This document shows positions 61,822 through 64,000 of a DNA stretch of 64,000 bases, in pieces. The notes under the pieces are model-generated. The model worked only from the letters and a program-made list of their open reading frames with translations. It was not told the origin of the DNA and did not search any database. Each line of letters begins with the position of its first letter. Positions within the stretch are counted from its first letter, which is position 1. The position numbers were made by a program, and so were the translations under genes. The stretch lies in assembly GCA_030656215.1 (NCBI GenBank), contig JAUSOD010000029.1, positions 1 through 64,000 on the forward strand. Reading direction: 5' to 3'. This DNA comes from Azoarcus sp. GTDB taxonomy: Bacteria > Pseudomonadota > Gammaproteobacteria > Burkholderiales > Rhodocyclaceae.

Positions 61822-62722
61822 GACCCGCTCGATGGCACCGACCGTGGTAGCGATGCCTGGTCTGCAGACCGGGCGCGCGACATCTGCGCTGAAGATCGCC
61901 GACTGGGCCAAAGGCGTACGCCTGCTCGGGGTGGATTTCACCTCGGCGCCGCGCCGCAGCAAGTCGATCACGGTGGCCTCGGGACATCTAAGCGGGCGAG
62001 GCGTACAGCTTGAGACCCTTGAACGATGCCCCGACTGGGCCTCCTACGAGGCCGTGCTGTTGCGCCAGGGGCCATGGCTGGGGGGCTTCGACTTCCCGTT
62101 CGGATTGCCTCGCGAGGCAGTGCTCGACCTGGGCTGGCCGCTGCACTGGGATCAGTTACTCGCACATTGCACGGCACTGGGCCGCGCGCGTTTTCGTGCC
62201 GCACTCGATGGCTATCGCCAGACCCGACCTGTCGGACGGCGCTACGCCCATCGGGCCACCGACCTGCCGGCGCGCTCGCACAGTCCGATGAAGCTGGTCA
62301 ATCCGCCGGTCGGCCTGATGTTCCTCGAAGGCGCCCCGCGCCTCATGGCCGCCGGCATCACCCTACCGGGCATGCATTGCGGGGATCCGGCACGCATCGC
62401 GATCGAAGCCTATCCGGGACTGCTGGCGCGCAGCATCACGGCGCACTCATACAAGAGTGACGAGAAGCGCAAACAGACGCCGTCACGACTCGCGGCACGG
62501 ATCCAGATCGCAGCGGCCCTGCGCAAGGGCGAGCATGCACTGCAGCTCAAGCTTCAAGCCGGCGACGAACAGCTCGACGCGCTGGTGCAGGACGCCAGTG
62601 GCGACCTGCTCGATGCCACACTGGCGTTGATGCAGGCGGCCTGGTGTCTGCACGCCGGCCCACCCGGCTTCGGCCTGCCGCCGGGCTTCGATCCGATCGA
62701 AGGCTGGATCGCCGGGGCCTGA
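61814..62722 (+). CDS. DUF429 family protein
   Basis: A 302-residue protein with the DUF429 (predicted RNase H-fold nuclease-like) opening LLGVDFTSAPRRSKSITVASG, then FDFPFGLPREAV and a later EAYPGLLAR. The conserved Asp/Glu positions fit a ribonuclease H-like fold, but no activity is known. ATG 61814 lies within the last codons of the deacetylase gene, suggesting coupling. It is convergent with gdhA; a short inverted repeat, CCGGCG...CGCCGG (62724-62741), lies between them. Confidence 0.75.
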   Translation: MSETRSMAPTVVAMPGLQTGRATSALKIADWAKGVRLLGVDFTSAPRRSKSITVASGHLSGRGVQLETLERCPDWASYEAVLLRQGPWLGGFDFPFGLPREAVLDLGWPLHWDQLLAHCTALGRARFRAALDGYRQTRPVGRRYAHRATDLPARSHSPMKLVNPPVGLMFLEGAPRLMAAGITLPGMHCGDPARIAIEAYPGLLARSITAHSYKSDEKRKQTPSRLAARIQIAAALRKGEHALQLKLQAGDEQLDALVQDASGDLLDATLALMQAAWCLHAGPPGFGLPPGFDPIEGWIAGA

Positions 62723-62755
62723 GCCGGCGCGTGAACGCCGGACAGGGCAAGCAGA

Positions 62756-64000
62756 TCAGATCACGCCTTGCGCCAGCATCGCGTCGGCGACCTTGACGAA
62801 ACCGGCCACGTTTGCGCCATCGACATAGCTTACCGTGCCGTCCTCGCGCTGCCCGTGGCGCAGGCAGGCTGCATGAATGCCTTTCATGATCTCGAGCAAA
62901 CGCGCGTCGACCTCTTCGCGCGTCCACGACAGCCGCATCGCGTTCTGGCTCATCTCGAGACCGGAGGTCGCCACCCCGCCCGCGTTGCTCGCCTTGCCGG
63001 GCGCATAGAGCACACCATTCTTCTCGAGCACCGTCACCGCCGCCGCAGTCGAGGGCATGTTGGCACCCTCGGCCACACAGATCACGCCGTTACCGACCAG
63101 CACTTCAGCATCGTGGCCAGTCAGCTCGTTCTGGGTCGCACACGGCAGCGCCACATCCACCGGAACATGCCAGGGCTTGCGCCCGGCCTCGAAGTGGACG
63201 CCGGCCCGCTCGGCATAATCACTGACGCGGCCGTAGAGGTGATTCTTGACTTCCATCAGCACGGCAAGCTTCTCGGGCGTGAAGCCTTCGGCATCGACCA
63301 CGGTACCACTGGAATCCGAAACGGTGATCACCCGGGCACCAAGGGCCATCGCTTTTTCCACCGCGTACTGCGCGACGTTGCCCGAACCGGACACCGAGAC
63401 CCGCATGTTCTCCAGCGAGCGGCCACCATGGCGCAGCATTTCCTCGGCGAAATACACCGTGCCATAGCCGGTTGCCTCAGGGCGGATCAGCGAACCGCCA
63501 AAACTGAGCCCCTTGCCGGTAAACACGCAGTCGGCGCGGTTGGAGAGCTTTTTCATCATCCCGGCCATGAAACCGACTTCACGCCCGCCCACGCCGATGT
63601 CGCCTGCCGGGACATCGGTATCGGAGCCGACATGCCGGAACAGCTCGGAGACAAATGCCTGGCAGAAGCGCATGACCTCGCCCGGGCTACGTCCCTTCGG
63701 GTCGAAATCCGAACCGCCCTTGCCACCACCCATCGGCAAGGTGGTCAGGGCGTTCTTGAAGGTCTGCTCGAAGGCAAGAAACTTCAGGATGGACAGGTTG
63801 ACCGAGGGGTGAAAGCGGATGCCGCCCTTGTAAGGACCGATGGCGGAGCTATGCTGGATGCGGTACCCACGATTGACGCGCACCTCGCCATGATCATCGA
63901 CCCACGACACCCGGAACATGATCGCGCGTTCGGGCTCGACCAGACGGTCAAGCAGACCGTGCTCGGCATAGCGCGGATGAGCCTGAATGAAGGGCCAAAG
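62756..64000 (-). CDS. gdhA: glutamate dehydrogenase, NADP-type (5' end outside window)
   Basis: At least 414 residues; the frame stays open to the window edge (LWPFIQAHPRYAEHGLLDRL is the first visible part), so roughly the first 30-40 residues are missing. It forms glutamate from 2-oxoglutarate and ammonia. The substrate-binding motif is GYRIQHSSAIGPYKGGIRFHP with the catalytic Lys in PMGGGKGG. The coenzyme fold is in VSVSGSGNVAQYAVEKA, and the length and hexameric-type motifs fit the NADP-dependent small GDH family. Nitrogen assimilation matches the NtrC-type promoter found 9 kb away. Confidence 0.95.
   Translation of the reverse strand, partial: LWPFIQAHPRYAEHGLLDRLVEPERAIMFRVSWVDDHGEVRVNRGYRIQHSSAIGPYKGGIRFHPSVNLSILKFLAFEQTFKNALTTLPMGGGKGGSDFDPKGRSPGEVMRFCQAFVSELFRHVGSDTDVPAGDIGVGGREVGFMAGMMKKLSNRADCVFTGKGLSFGGSLIRPEATGYGTVYFAEEMLRHGGRSLENMRVSVSGSGNVAQYAVEKAMALGARVITVSDSSGTVVDAEGFTPEKLAVLMEVKNHLYGRVSDYAERAGVHFEAGRKPWHVPVDVALPCATQNELTGHDAEVLVGNGVICVAEGANMPSTAAAVTVLEKNGVLYAPGKASNAGGVATSGLEMSQNAMRLSWTREEVDARLLEIMKGIHAACLRHGQREDGTVSYVDGANVAGFVKVADAMLAQGVI

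Overview
The window is about 64 kb of high-GC bacterial DNA, densely coding on both strands, with no rRNA, tRNA, insertion sequence or CRISPR array that I can recognise. The gene set points to a facultatively anaerobic betaproteobacterium, most likely a Rhodocyclales relative (Azoarcus, Thauera or Aromatoleum type). It includes a tetrathionate reductase with its two-component system, a di-haem cytochrome c peroxidase behind an FNR-type box, a FinR/Fpr-like pair, an NADP-type glutamate dehydrogenase and an NtrC/sigma54-type promoter. The genus is an inference from gene content and codon style only.

Layout. 1-6.7 kb: the first codons of a minus-strand gene, an AsmA-family protein, a small hypothetical protein, a giant transglutaminase/DUF2126 amidoligase protein and a small membrane protein. 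6.7-10.4 kb: a cytosine-deaminase-like amidohydrolase followed by ttrS-ttrR. 10.5-16.6 kb (minus): a LolA-fold protein, outer-membrane barrel and FtsX/LolD-type ABC transporter operon, then an ABC-2 exporter behind an FNR-type box. 16.6-19.1 kb: a cytochrome c'-like protein divergent from an OmpR-type two-component system. 19.1-24.9 kb (minus): glutathione S-transferase and ttrBCA. 25.1-28.6 kb: a TIR membrane protein, a yybP-ykoY (Mn2+) riboswitch with a GDT1/MneA-family exporter, and lysS. 28.7-38.3 kb: a methyltransferase, a LysR regulator divergent from fpr, cytochrome c peroxidase overlapping a GGDEF/EAL protein, glutathione peroxidase, a hypothetical protein and a HAD phosphatase. 38.4-47.3 kb: two envelope proteins, a large TIR-NTPase-beta-propeller protein, a Lon-like protease and small hypotheticals. 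47.6-53.7 kb: moaA, rmuC, a large FtsX-type permease and an M20 amidohydrolase. 53.8-62.7 kb: an operon of DUF2126 amidoligase, circularly permuted ATP-grasp/alpha-E protein and transglutaminase, followed by a histone-deacetylase-family protein and a DUF429 protein. 62.8-64.0 kb: gdhA, cut by the window edge.

How it fits together. Several units concern anaerobic or redox life: tetrathionate respiration, peroxide removal, and three FNR-like boxes. The most striking signal is upstream of the amidoligase/ATP-grasp/transglutaminase operon. A perfect 36-bp palindrome is made of two NtrC-like sites and is followed at proper spacing by a near-consensus sigma54 promoter, which suggests that this poorly understood peptide-ligation system is switched on by nitrogen limitation. 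A second, unlinked copy of the amidoligase sits about 50 kb away without that promoter. Two TIR-domain proteins, one of them a TIR-STAND-like sensor with a WD40-like C-terminus, are candidate NAD-consuming defence or signalling proteins. All names rest on reading the sequence and recalling family motifs; no database search was run.
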